From Actinomadura parmotrematis (lineage in GTDB: Bacteria > Actinomycetota > Actinomycetes > Streptosporangiales > Streptosporangiaceae): DNA of 64,000 bases. Every line of letters begins with the position of its first letter. Position 1 is the stretch's first letter. The DNA lies in NCBI RefSeq assembly GCF_019458805.1, contig NZ_JAIBOA010000028.1, forward strand, positions 38,821-102,820, given 5' to 3'. The position numbers and the translations under genes were made by a program. Below are positions 41,806 to 50,157 of this stretch, one piece after another. A model generated the notes under the pieces. That model did not search any database and was not told where the DNA came from. It saw nothing but the letters and a program-made list of their open reading frames with translations.

Positions 41806-43053
41806 ATGACCGAACGTCCCGTGAGCACCGAAACGCCGCCCCGGCGGATGCCGCGCGTCCCCGAGGGGCGCATCATCGCGGGCGTCTGCAGCGGCCTCGG
41901 GCGCTACACCGGCATCGACCCGCTGGTGTACCGGGCCGGGTTCGCCGTGCTGACCCTCGCCCAAGGACAGGGCATCGTGCTCTACATCGGCGCCGTGCTG
42001 CTGATGCCGTCCGAACCGGGCGTGGCCGCGCCGATCGAGCAGCCGCTGAAGCGCCGGTTCGACGGCGCGGCGGTGCTGTCGCTGCTCGGGCTGGCGCTCG
42101 CCCTGTCGGTCGCGGCCGGGCTGATCGGCGGCGTCTCGTCGGACGCGCTGACCGTCCTCACCGTCTTCGGGCTGGTGCTGCTCGTCGCGCACGCCCGGGG
42201 CGTCGACCTGCGCGAGCAGGTGCGGCTGCTGCCCGAGCGGCTCCAGGGGCGCCCGCCGCAGGACGTCCCCCGCGACACCCGGCCGGTGGCGCTGGACGAG
42301 CTCGCCGCCGACGGTCTGGGCGAGGGCATGGTCGACCTGGCCGCCTACTCGGCGTCGGCGCGGGCGGCCGCGCCGCCGGACGTCACCGCCTACGGCGCGA
42401 CGGACGCCATGTCGGAGCCCCCGGTCGCGCGCGCGAAAAACCAGAAGACGTCGCCGCTCACCTGGATTACGTTGCTGCTCGCGTGCGCCGTCGGAGCGCT
42501 CGTGCTGCCCGCGGCGCGGGAGCACGGCGCGCCGCGCGCGGTCCTCATGGCCGGCGGCGCCGCGCTCCTGGTGATCGGCGCCGGGCTGGTGATCGGCGGA
42601 TTCGTCCGCGTCCGCGGGCTGGCCACCGCGGGCACGCTGCTGACCTTCGCGTTGCTGGCCGGTGGGGTGGTGAGCGAGTTGCCCGAGGGCAGCCGGTACG
42701 GGGACGTGGTGTGGCGGCCCACCGGCGCCGTCAGCGCGCCGCAGGACTACAGGTTGGGGATCGGCGTGGGGAATCTGGACCTGACCGACCTCGCCGTCGC
42801 GGGCGGCCAGCGGGTCGCGATCGACGCGCAGGTGACGTTCGGGGAGCTGAAGGTGCGCATCCCGGCGGGCGCCCGGGTGGTGCTGGACGCGCGGGTGCGG
42901 ATGGGCGACCTCGTCGTCGGGTCGCGGACGATCGGCGGCCCGAACGCGCGGGTCACCGAGGTCTGGGAGCCCGAGGGGCAGGTCGCGGACCCGCCGGTGA
43001 TCGAGCTGCGGGTCCGCGGGCGCCTCGGCGACGTGGAGGTGTCCCGTGCCTGA
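41806..43053 (+). CDS. PspC-domain protein with C-terminal toastrack-like domain
   Basis: 415 residues. A PspC domain (about 15-72: GRIIAGVCSGLGRYTGIDPLVYRAGF) is followed by several membrane helices, a disordered cytoplasmic loop, two to three more helices, and an external beta-rich C-terminus (about 300-415) with GNLDLTDLAVAGG, FGELKVRIPAGARV and VRMGDLVVGSR. Those repeats match the beta-solenoid (toastrack/LiaF-like) fold. The protein is the expected membrane effector or sensor of the Psp/Lia-type envelope stress system and shares an operator with the PspC-kinase operon. Confidence 0.85.
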   Translation: MTERPVSTETPPRRMPRVPEGRIIAGVCSGLGRYTGIDPLVYRAGFAVLTLAQGQGIVLYIGAVLLMPSEPGVAAPIEQPLKRRFDGAAVLSLLGLALALSVAAGLIGGVSSDALTVLTVFGLVLLVAHARGVDLREQVRLLPERLQGRPPQDVPRDTRPVALDELAADGLGEGMVDLAAYSASARAAAPPDVTAYGATDAMSEPPVARAKNQKTSPLTWITLLLACAVGALVLPAAREHGAPRAVLMAGGAALLVIGAGLVIGGFVRVRGLATAGTLLTFALLAGGVVSELPEGSRYGDVVWRPTGAVSAPQDYRLGIGVGNLDLTDLAVAGGQRVAIDAQVTFGELKVRIPAGARVVLDARVRMGDLVVGSRTIGGPNARVTEVWEPEGQVADPPVIELRVRGRLGDVEVSRA

Positions 43054-43252
43054 GCGCCCCGCCCGCGGGCGCCGCTTCGACCCCGGCGCCGTCGTCACCG
43101 GCCTGCTGTTCCTCGCCGCCGGCGCGGTGTTCCTCCGGTCCGGCCTGACCGGCCGCCCCGTCGTGGAGATGCTGGTGTTCGGGCCGGTCGTCGTCGCCGG
43201 CCTCGGCCTCGCCGGCATCGTCCACGTCCTCACCCGCCGCCGCCGCAGGTAG
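43046..43252 (+). CDS. Small two-helix membrane protein
   Basis: 68 residues from a GTG with GGAGG at 6-nt spacing, overlapping the PspC/toastrack gene by 8 bp. Two hydrophobic helices (about 15-31 and 38-60) end in a poly-Arg tail. The overlap indicates translation with the PspC protein. It may assist it in the membrane. No family was recognised. Confidence 0.75.
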   Translation: MPERPARGRRFDPGAVVTGLLFLAAGAVFLRSGLTGRPVVEMLVFGPVVVAGLGLAGIVHVLTRRRRR

Positions 43253-43257
43253 CCGCG

Positions 43258-44265
43258 TCAGCTCAGGCAGCGCGCGGCCGCCCGCACGAACGCAGCGGCC
43301 GTCCGGTCGCCGGCGGCCGACGCCCTCCCCTGCTGCTCCCTGACGATCTCGCGGATGCCGCCCTCCAGCAGCAGTTCCAGGCCGAGCAGGACGCGGGCCT
43401 GCGCGGCGTCCAGCCCCGCCTCGCCCGCCGACCAGGCCGCGAGCGCGGCGGGCGCGGCGTCCGCGCCACCGACCCGCGCGCACCAGCGGGCCGCGTCGAA
43501 CGCGGCCGGCCCCGTGTAGGCGCTCGCGTCCAGCAGGAGCAGCCCGCCCGCCCGCTCGCGCAGCACGTTGCCGAGCCCGAGGTCGCCGTGCAGCAGCACC
43601 GCCGGTCCCTGCCCGTAGGCCGCGGCGGCGTCCCGCCAGCCCGCGGGCGGGACGTGGCCGTGGCGCTCCAGCGCGGCGGCCGACGCCCGCAGGCGGCCGG
43701 GCAGCACGGCGGCGAGCGGCCGGGCGCCCGGCAGGGCGGTGCCCCCGGACGCGTGCGCCGCGCGCAGCACCTCGGCCAGCTCGCGCGTGAGCCCCGGCAG
43801 CCGCGCGCCGGCCGCCGCGCCCGTCCCGGCCAGCGCGGCGCCGTCCACGCGCCGCATCAGCAGCCAGGTCGCCGGGTCGTCGCCGCCGTCGAGCACGGTG
43901 GCCGCTGGGATCCCGTGGCGCGTCCAGTGCCGGAGCGCCTGCGCCTCCCCCGCCCGGCGCTTGCCGTAGACCTTGAGGACGACCTCGCCGGACGCGCCGC
44001 CGGCGAATTCGAGCACGAGCTGCGGGCGGCCCGCGTTGTGGGTGAGCGGGCCGCGGAACCGGCCGAGCCCGAGCCGCCCGGCGAGGTCCGCCGCGAGGGC
44101 CGCGGCCGTCCGGATCTCCGTCCGGTCACCGCCGTCCCGCCCGCCGGTCAGCGCGACCCGGCGGTCCACCGCGGCGATCTGCGCGCGCAGCGCGGCGGCC
44201 AGCGGGCCGCCGGCCGCGGCCGTAAAAGGGTTTCGGTCATCGGGGCGATGCGGGAAGGGAGACAA
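43258..44265 (-). CDS. Aminoglycoside phosphotransferase (APH) family kinase
   Basis: 335 residues from a TTG with GGAG 6 nt upstream. Protein-kinase-like fold with LVLEFAGGASGEVVLKVYG (ATP-binding Lys), HGDLGLGNVL near residue 226 (catalytic loop) and LLLLDASAYTGP replacing the usual DFxx metal motif with DAS. Substrate is unknown, and antibiotic resistance should not be assumed. It is divergent, by only 63 bp, from the TIR-like/NB-ARC protein gene. Confidence 0.85.
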   Translation of the reverse strand: MSPFPHRPDDRNPFTAAAGGPLAAALRAQIAAVDRRVALTGGRDGGDRTEIRTAAALAADLAGRLGLGRFRGPLTHNAGRPQLVLEFAGGASGEVVLKVYGKRRAGEAQALRHWTRHGIPAATVLDGGDDPATWLLMRRVDGAALAGTGAAAGARLPGLTRELAEVLRAAHASGGTALPGARPLAAVLPGRLRASAAALERHGHVPPAGWRDAAAAYGQGPAVLLHGDLGLGNVLRERAGGLLLLDASAYTGPAAFDAARWCARVGGADAAPAALAAWSAGEAGLDAAQARVLLGLELLLEGGIREIVREQQGRASAAGDRTAAAFVRAAARCLS

Positions 44266-44328
44266 GCCGATCTCCGATGCGTCTCAATACCGGAGGAGGA
44301 ACCACATCATCGCGGATCGGGGGTCCGG

Positions 44329-47301
44329 ATGCCGGAACGGCGGGAGGGCGGCCTCCGCGCGCGGCTGCGCCGCGCCCGGGAGGCGCACGGCGTCCCGGCC
44401 GGCGCCGGGGTGGCGGTCGGGCTCGGCGCCTACGCCGGGATCGCCGCGCAGGTGCCGCCGACGGCGGGGGCCGTGCCGGTCTCGCTCAGCGTGTTCTCCT
44501 CGCTGGTCGTCGGCGGCGGCACCTACCTGGAGGCGCGGCGCCGCGCCCGCCTCCGCGACCCGCGCCGGCCGGCGGTGCCGCCGCGCCGGGTGACGGTGGT
44601 CTACCACCCCGCCGACGCGACCGGCGGGCACTGGGTGCAGGCGTGCCTGCGCGCCGTCCCCGGCGTCGAGGTCGGGAGCCGGCCCTGGGACGCCGCGCCG
44701 GCGGGCGGCTGGGAGCTGCTGGTGCTGTCCACCACCTGGGAGCTGCTGGCGGACACCGGCTTCGAGCCCGCCGATCCGGCGCGGCTCCTGGTGGTCCGGA
44801 TGGAGGACTGCGCCGTCCCGCCCCGGCTGGCCGCCCGGGAGATCGTCGACATCGGCGGCGCGGACGAGGCCGCCGCCTCCGGCACGCTGCTCGCCGCGCT
44901 CGCCCGGCACGGCGTGATCGGCGCGGTCGGCCCGGCCGCCGCGCAGCTGCCGTCCGCCGCCGGGATCCCGTTCCCGCGGATGGGGCCGGCGGTCGCCAAC
45001 CTGCGGCCGCCCGACCCGGGGTTCGTCGGCCGCGACCGGCTGCTCCGCGAGGTCCGCGAGCGGCTGGTGCGCGGCGCCGGCGACGGCGTCGCGGTCACCG
45101 CGCTCCGCGGCCTCGGCGGCGTCGGCAAGTCCAGCACCGCCGTCAACTACGCGCACCGCTACCGGCGGCACTACGAGATCGTCTGGTGGCTCACCGCCGA
45201 CAGCCCGACCGACCTGCGCGGCAGCCTGCTGAAGCTCGCCCTCGCCCTCGGCGTCGCCGAGCAGGCCGACGCCGACCAGATGATCGCCGAGCTGTGGGCG
45301 GAGCTGCGCCGCCGCTCGGGCTGGCTGCTGATCTACGACAACGCCGACGAGGGCAGCGAGCTCGCCGGGCACTGGCCGCCGGGCGGCGGCCACCTGCTGA
45401 TCACCTCCCGGCTGTCGGACCTCGCCGGGCTGGTCGCGCCGGACGCCTGCCTGGAGGTCCCGCCGCTCGACGACCGCACCGCCGCCGCGATGCTCTGCGA
45501 GCAGACCGGCCGTGACGAGGAGGCCGCCGCGCTCGCCGTCGCCCGCATGCTCGGGCAGCTCCCGCTGGCGCTCGCGCACGCCGTCGCCTACGTCCGGCTG
45601 TCGGGCCTCACCCTGGAGGAGTACCGGCAGACGCTGGAGAGCCGCCTCGACCACATCCTGGAGCGGTTCCGGCCCGACCCGAACGAGAAGCCGGTCGCGA
45701 TGACCTGGTCGCTGTCGCTGCGCCGCGCCAACGAGCAGGAGCCGCTCGCGCTCGACCTGATGCGGCTCTGGGCGATGCTGGCACCCGACCGGATCTCCCG
45801 CGACCTGCTCGGCCCGCTCACCGGGCGGCTGCCCGGCGCCGCGGGCGATCCGGTCGCCTACCATCTCGCCGTCCAGCCGCTCGCCCGCTACTCGCTGATC
45901 CGGGTCGACGACGGCGAGGTGTCGGTGCACCGGCTCGTGCAGGCGGTGGTGCGGCTGGAGATGACGCCCGAGGAGGGCGCGCGCTGGCTGGAGACCGCCA
46001 CGCTCGCGCTCGCCGAGGTGTTCCCCGAGCGGGTGAACGAGAGCGGCCGCTGGCCGGTCTGCTCGCGGCTCCTCGCGCACGTGCTCGCCGTGCACGCCAA
46101 CCTGCGGCGGTTGGAGCGGGCGCTGCCGGCGGGCCGTCCCGCCCCGCCCGCCCTGGAGCGGACCGGGGCGCCCCTCGGCGCGCTGCTGCACGCCGTCGGC
46201 CGCTACCTGATCGAGCGGTCCGGCTACGACGTGGCGGTCGAGCCGCTCGACGCCGCGCGGGCGCTCCGGGCCCGCGCGCACGGCGAGCGGAGCGAGCAGG
46301 TCGCCGAGACCTGGCTGTGCCAGGGCATCGCCCAGTTCCGGCTGGCCGACATCGAGGCCGCCCGCGCCTCCGTGCAGGGCGCGCTCGACACGATGGAGGC
46401 GGTCCGCGGACCCGACGACCCCGCCCTGTACAAGTTCCTGCTGTGGCGGTGCTGGGTGCTGATGGAGTTCTCCGAGCTGGACGGCGCCTACGCCTCGGCG
46501 GAGCGCGGCCACCGGCTGATCGCCGAGCACTGCCCGCCGGACGACCCGCGGCTCCCCGAGATCGACGACGCGCGTGCGACGGTGCGGTGGCGCCAGGGCC
46601 ACTTCCGCGAGGCGGTCGGCATGATGCGAGGCGTCGTGGAAACGCTGCGCGGCATGTACGGGGAGGAGGACGGCCGGACGCTGGTCGCCGAGGGCGGTCT
46701 CGCCTACTTCGGGCACGACCTCGGCGTGCTGCTCGGCGATCGGGAGATGCTGGCGGCGACGGCCGAGCGGCTCACCGCGGTGTCCGACGCGCTCGCCGAC
46801 CGGTTCGGCGACACCCACTTCCGGGTGATCGAGCAGCGCAAGACGCTGGCGGCGGTGCTGATCGCCCTCGGCGACCACGCGGGCGCGGCGCGGCTGCTCG
46901 CCCCCGTCGTCGCCACCTACCGCAGCACCCTCGGCAAGCATCCGAGCACCGTCCAGGCCGAGAAGCTGTATGCCGTGGCCCTGGCGCACCGGGGGGAGGC
47001 CGAGGAGGCGCTGCTGCTCATGCGCGAGGGGCTCCTCCTCTACGAGGGCCTCTACGGCGCCGACCACCCCTACGTCGCCGAGATCCTCGCCGAGTACGGC
47101 CCCGTCCTCGCCGCCGTGGGCCGGAACGAGGAGGCGGCCGAGGCGCTCCGCGGCACGCTCACCATCGTCGAGCGCTGCTACGGTCCCGGCCATCCGAAGC
47201 TCGTCCGCCCCGCGCTGGCCCTCGCCGCCCTGCCGGGCGTGCCGGCGGACGAGGCGGCGCGGCTCCGCGAGCGCGCCGAACGCATCAGGGCCACGGCATG
47301 A
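44329..47301 (+). CDS. TIR-like / NB-ARC / tetratricopeptide-repeat STAND protein
   Basis: 990 residues from ATG 44329. Hydrophobic helices lie at about 25-62, then a TIR/SEFIR-like alpha-beta domain (about 82-190: VTVVYHPADATGGHWVQACLRA, GWELLVLSTTW). The NB-ARC ATPase (about 225-470) has the P-loop LRGLGGVGKSST near 261 and LLIYDNADEG; a C-terminal TPR array follows (about 560-980). The organisation matches the TIR-NB-ARC-TPR proteins of actinobacteria (some annotated with FxSxx-COOH peptide systems) and is NLR-like. No FxSxx peptide or radical SAM partner is nearby. The trigger and effector action are unknown. Confidence 0.85.
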   Translation: MPERREGGLRARLRRAREAHGVPAGAGVAVGLGAYAGIAAQVPPTAGAVPVSLSVFSSLVVGGGTYLEARRRARLRDPRRPAVPPRRVTVVYHPADATGGHWVQACLRAVPGVEVGSRPWDAAPAGGWELLVLSTTWELLADTGFEPADPARLLVVRMEDCAVPPRLAAREIVDIGGADEAAASGTLLAALARHGVIGAVGPAAAQLPSAAGIPFPRMGPAVANLRPPDPGFVGRDRLLREVRERLVRGAGDGVAVTALRGLGGVGKSSTAVNYAHRYRRHYEIVWWLTADSPTDLRGSLLKLALALGVAEQADADQMIAELWAELRRRSGWLLIYDNADEGSELAGHWPPGGGHLLITSRLSDLAGLVAPDACLEVPPLDDRTAAAMLCEQTGRDEEAAALAVARMLGQLPLALAHAVAYVRLSGLTLEEYRQTLESRLDHILERFRPDPNEKPVAMTWSLSLRRANEQEPLALDLMRLWAMLAPDRISRDLLGPLTGRLPGAAGDPVAYHLAVQPLARYSLIRVDDGEVSVHRLVQAVVRLEMTPEEGARWLETATLALAEVFPERVNESGRWPVCSRLLAHVLAVHANLRRLERALPAGRPAPPALERTGAPLGALLHAVGRYLIERSGYDVAVEPLDAARALRARAHGERSEQVAETWLCQGIAQFRLADIEAARASVQGALDTMEAVRGPDDPALYKFLLWRCWVLMEFSELDGAYASAERGHRLIAEHCPPDDPRLPEIDDARATVRWRQGHFREAVGMMRGVVETLRGMYGEEDGRTLVAEGGLAYFGHDLGVLLGDREMLAATAERLTAVSDALADRFGDTHFRVIEQRKTLAAVLIALGDHAGAARLLAPVVATYRSTLGKHPSTVQAEKLYAVALAHRGEAEEALLLMREGLLLYEGLYGADHPYVAEILAEYGPVLAAVGRNEEAAEALRGTLTIVERCYGPGHPKLVRPALALAALPGVPADEAARLRERAERIRATA

Positions 47302-47376
47302 TCCGGGCCACGGCCCGGGGAAGGGACGACCGCCATCGACACCGCCCAGTTCGCGGACATCTTCCTGAAGCGCCAC

Positions 47377-47811
47377 GTGCGCGCGCAGCTGTCGCCCGAC
47401 GTGGTGACCGACCCCCGCTACTCGGTGCTGGAGTGCTTCAGCGGTTCCCGCTCCCTCCTCGGCGACCTGCGCACCGTCTGGTACACCACGCCGGAGGGCG
47501 CGCAGACCGACTGGCACCATCCGGGCGCCGTCGCGCACGACGTCCGCCAGGCGGCCGCGCGCCGGGAGGGCTGGGACACCGCGCGGCGGGCACGGCTGGC
47601 CGAGCTGGAGCGGCTGTTCCGCCGTGAGGGCGAGCCGGTCCAGCTCGTGCTGCCGGCGCTCCGCGTCCGCGCGGACCGGGACCTGCTGCTGGACGGAACC
47701 CACCGGGCCGTGGCCGCCTACCGGGCGGACGTGCCCGTCACCCTGCTGCTGTTCACGCTGTGCGGGCCTCTGCCGGACACGGTGCTGCCCGACCTGTTCC
47801 GCCACCGCTGA
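47377..47811 (+). CDS. ParB-like small protein, start uncertain
   Basis: 144 residues from GTG 47377, the first conventional start. The same frame already looks protein-like from 47335 (IDTAQFADIFLKRHV), where an AAGGGA sits about 9 nt before an ATC codon, so the true start could be a rare ATC. The C-terminal LLLDGTHRAVAAYRADVPVTLLLF resembles ParB/sulfiredoxin-like nucleotide-binding motifs. It follows the STAND protein by 75 nt or less and is probably its operon partner. Function is unknown. Confidence 0.6.
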   Translation: MRAQLSPDVVTDPRYSVLECFSGSRSLLGDLRTVWYTTPEGAQTDWHHPGAVAHDVRQAAARREGWDTARRARLAELERLFRREGEPVQLVLPALRVRADRDLLLDGTHRAVAAYRADVPVTLLLFTLCGPLPDTVLPDLFRHR

Positions 47812-47835
47812 CGCCGCCCGGCGGCGTGCCTGGGA

Positions 47836-48267
47836 TCAGGCGGGCAGGGCGGCGTGCAGGGTGATGGCGTAGGCGGGGCCGGGGTTGGCGAGGACGCGGG
47901 CGTCGCCGCCGCCGTGCACCCGCACCCGGTTGGTGCGGAGCGGCCGCTCGGTGACGCCGTCGGCGGCGAGCGTCGTCTCCGCCAGCTCGCCCGCGACCAG
48001 CGCGCTGACCTCGGTGCCGTCGCCGCCCGGCAGGTCGGAGCGGTGGCCGGGCGGCCAGGTCGTCAGCCAGAGCCGGACGCCGCCGGGGTCGGCCAGCTCC
48101 GCCCGCACGGGCGCGCCGGCCTCGAACCGGGCCAGGTGCCACCACCGCTCGGGGCGGGCGGCGAGGGCGGCGAGGCGGGCGGCGAGCTGGCCCGCCGTCG
48201 GCGGCCGCTCGGCGACGGCGCGGCCGTGCGGATCGGCCTGACCACGCATGGTGATGTCGGGAACCAC
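47836..48267 (-). CDS. Degenerate cysteine-dioxygenase-like cupin
   Basis: 143 residues from GTG 48267 with AAGGA 6 nt upstream (an ATG at 48300 is possible). Alignment by eye to actinobacterial cysteine dioxygenases is clear: LAALAARPERWWHLARF, VRLWLTTWPPG, VSALVAGELAET, ending in ITLHA. However, the canonical H-x-H metal motif after WLPG is replaced by DLPGGDG, so iron binding and catalysis are doubtful. A leader peptide with clustered cysteine codons lies upstream (48343-48426). Perhaps a regulatory or sensor remnant. Confidence 0.65.
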   Translation of the reverse strand: MVPDITMRGQADPHGRAVAERPPTAGQLAARLAALAARPERWWHLARFEAGAPVRAELADPGGVRLWLTTWPPGHRSDLPGGDGTEVSALVAGELAETTLAADGVTERPLRTNRVRVHGGGDARVLANPGPAYAITLHAALPA

Positions 48268-48342
48268 GACAGGTCCTTCGTGTCGAGAAGGTGGATGCAA
48301 CCGAGGGGGCGGGGAGCCGTCACCCGCCGGAGAACGCCGCTG

Positions 48343-48426
48343 TCAGCGACAACAACACGAAGGACACAGCGCGCCGGCCGCGCGGCGGGGCGCCGCGGGG
48401 CTGCAGACGAGGAATCGCGCTGGCAT
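48343..48426 (-). CDS. Cysteine-rich leader peptide (27 aa uORF) of the cupin gene
   Basis: ATG 48426 to TGA 48343 encodes 27 residues starting MPARFLVC and ending CPSCCCR-stop. Four of its five cysteines are in the last seven codons, and those four use TGT, the rarer codon in this GC-rich genome. Actinobacterial cysteine-attenuation leaders have just this form: ribosomes slow on the Cys codons when cysteinyl-tRNA is short. The stop is 75 nt before the cupin start. The ATG has no close Shine-Dalgarno and may be leaderless. Confidence 0.7.
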   Translation of the reverse strand: MPARFLVCSPAAPRRAAGALCPSCCCR

Positions 48427-48433
48427 GCGGACT

Positions 48434-48463
48434 AGCAGACACTCCGTCACCGAGCGTTGTCAA
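48434..48463 (-). promoter_or_regulatory. Promoter for the leader peptide/cupin, probably leaderless
   Basis: TTGACA (48463-48458) lies 31 nt before the leader ATG. A weak -10 (TCTGCT, 48439-48434) at 18-bp spacing would place transcription start at or next to that ATG. Leaderless translation is common in actinobacteria and is reported for cysteine leader peptides. Confidence 0.45.
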
Positions 48464-48591
48464 GTCGGACACCGAAGGATCTTCCTCTTTCCGTTCACGC
48501 CGCGGTCGGTTCCGGGCCGCCGGGCCGCCGCCGGGCCGCCGCCGCGCCGGAGGAGCATCCGCCGGGTACCCCCTGGAGAACGGAGTCCCCG

Positions 48592-50112
48592 ATGGAGCTG
48601 GACCGGCGGAGTGTGCTGCGCGGCGGGCTGGTCGCGGGAGGCGCGGCGCTCGCGTCCGCCGCGTCCCCGGCGCTCGCGGCGCCGTCCCTGCTGCGGTCGC
48701 GGCCGGTGCTGACGCACGGCGTGCAGGCCGGCGACGTCACCGCGGGCGAGGCGGTGATCTGGGCGCGCGCCGACCGGCCGGCGCGGATGGTCGTCGAGGT
48801 CGCGCGGCGCCCCGACTTCCGCGGCGCGGTCCGCGTCCCCGGCCCCTACCTGACGCCCGACACCGACCTCACCGGCAAGGCGTTCCTGCGCGGCCTGCCG
48901 GCCGGCACCGAGCTGCACTACCGGGTCCGCCTCGACGACTCGGCGCCCGTCGCCGGGCGGCTCCGCACCGCGCCGCGCGACCGCCGCGACCTGTCGTTCG
49001 TCTGGTCGGGCGACCTCGCCGGGCAGGGCTGGGGCATCGACCCCGCCCGCGGCGGCTACCGGATCTTCCGCGCGATGCGGGCGGTGGACCCCGACTTCTT
49101 CCTGTGCAGCGGCGACCTCGTCTACTCCGACGGCCCGCTGTCCGCGACCGTCGCGCTGCCGGACGGGAGCACCTGGCGCAACGTCGTCACCGAGGAGAAG
49201 TCGCACATCGCGCAGACCCTCGCCGACTACCGCGGCCAGTTCCGCTACAACCTCCAGGACGAGGCGTTCCGCGCGTTCAACGCCGACGTGCCGATGCTGT
49301 ACCAGTGGGACGACCACGAGGTCGCCAACAACTGGTATCCGGGCGAGATCCTGGACCGTCCCGGATTCACCGAGAAGCGCGCGGACGTCCTCGCGCAGCG
49401 CGCGCGGCGGGCGATGTTCGAGTACACCCCGATCGCCGTGCGCGCGCAGCGCGGCGGCCGCATCTACCGCAAGATCTCCTACGGGCCGCTGCTGGACGTG
49501 TTCCTGCTCGACATGCGCACCCACAAGAGCCCGAACACCGCCGGCACCGAGCCCGGCCTCACCGAGGGGCTGCTCGGCGCCGAGCAGACGGCGTGGCTGA
49601 AGCGCGAGCTGGCCGCGTCCCGCGCCACCTGGAAGGTCATCGCGAACGACCTGCCGCTCGGGCTGGTCGTCCCCGACGGCGCGAACCAGGAGGCCGCCGC
49701 GCAGGGCGACCCGGGCCTGCCGCTCGGCCGCGAGCGCGAGATCGCCGACGTCCTCCGCCACATCAAGCGGCGCCGCGTCCGCAACACGGTGTGGCTGACC
49801 GCCGACGTCCACTACACGGCGGCGCACTACTACGACCCGGACAAGGCGGCCTTCCAGGACTTCGACCCGTTCTGGGAGTTCGTCTCCGGCCCCCTCAACG
49901 CCGGGACCTTCGGGCCGAACACCCTCGACGCGACCTTCGGCCCGCAGCTCAAGTTCCAGAAGGTCGCGCCGTACGCGAACGCGTCGCCCGCGGCCGGCCA
50001 CCAGTTCTTCGGCCAGGTCGAGATCGACGGCCGCACCGAGGAGCTGACGGTGAACCTGCGCGACATCAACGGCACCGTCCTCTACTCGCAGGACCTCTTC
50101 CCGCGCCGCTGA
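48592..50112 (+). CDS. PhoD-type alkaline phosphatase/phosphodiesterase, Tat-exported
   Basis: 506 residues. Twin-arginine signal at the N-terminus (DRRSVLRGGLVAGGAALASA, cleavage near residue 30). A PhoD N-terminal domain (LTHGVQAGDVTAGEAVIWARAD) precedes the metallophosphoesterase core with SGDLVYSDG, WDDHEVANNWYPG and LTADVHYTAAHYYDP supplying Fe/Ca ligands. It cleaves phosphate mono- and diesters outside the membrane, often under phosphate starvation. No pho box was seen upstream. Confidence 0.93.
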   Translation: MELDRRSVLRGGLVAGGAALASAASPALAAPSLLRSRPVLTHGVQAGDVTAGEAVIWARADRPARMVVEVARRPDFRGAVRVPGPYLTPDTDLTGKAFLRGLPAGTELHYRVRLDDSAPVAGRLRTAPRDRRDLSFVWSGDLAGQGWGIDPARGGYRIFRAMRAVDPDFFLCSGDLVYSDGPLSATVALPDGSTWRNVVTEEKSHIAQTLADYRGQFRYNLQDEAFRAFNADVPMLYQWDDHEVANNWYPGEILDRPGFTEKRADVLAQRARRAMFEYTPIAVRAQRGGRIYRKISYGPLLDVFLLDMRTHKSPNTAGTEPGLTEGLLGAEQTAWLKRELAASRATWKVIANDLPLGLVVPDGANQEAAAQGDPGLPLGREREIADVLRHIKRRRVRNTVWLTADVHYTAAHYYDPDKAAFQDFDPFWEFVSGPLNAGTFGPNTLDATFGPQLKFQKVAPYANASPAAGHQFFGQVEIDGRTEELTVNLRDINGTVLYSQDLFPRR

Positions 50113-50120
50113 CCGGCGCC

Positions 50121-50157
50121 GCGCGGCCCGGTCTCGTTTCCCGGGGCCGGGCCGCGC
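50121..50157 (+). terminator. Hairpin terminator after the PhoD gene
   Basis: An 11-bp perfect stem (50121-50131 and 50147-50157) with a 15-nt loop starts 9 nt after the stop codon. No U-run follows, as is common in actinobacteria. Confidence 0.65.

Noticed and set aside
43258..44265. Aminoglycoside resistance gene
   Set aside because: Only the general APH kinase fold is supported; the altered DAS motif and lack of resistance context do not justify a drug substrate.
44329..47301. FxSxx-COOH peptide-modification system
   Set aside because: The TIR-NB-ARC-TPR protein resembles that annotation, but no FxSxx peptide gene or radical SAM maturase was found within the window.
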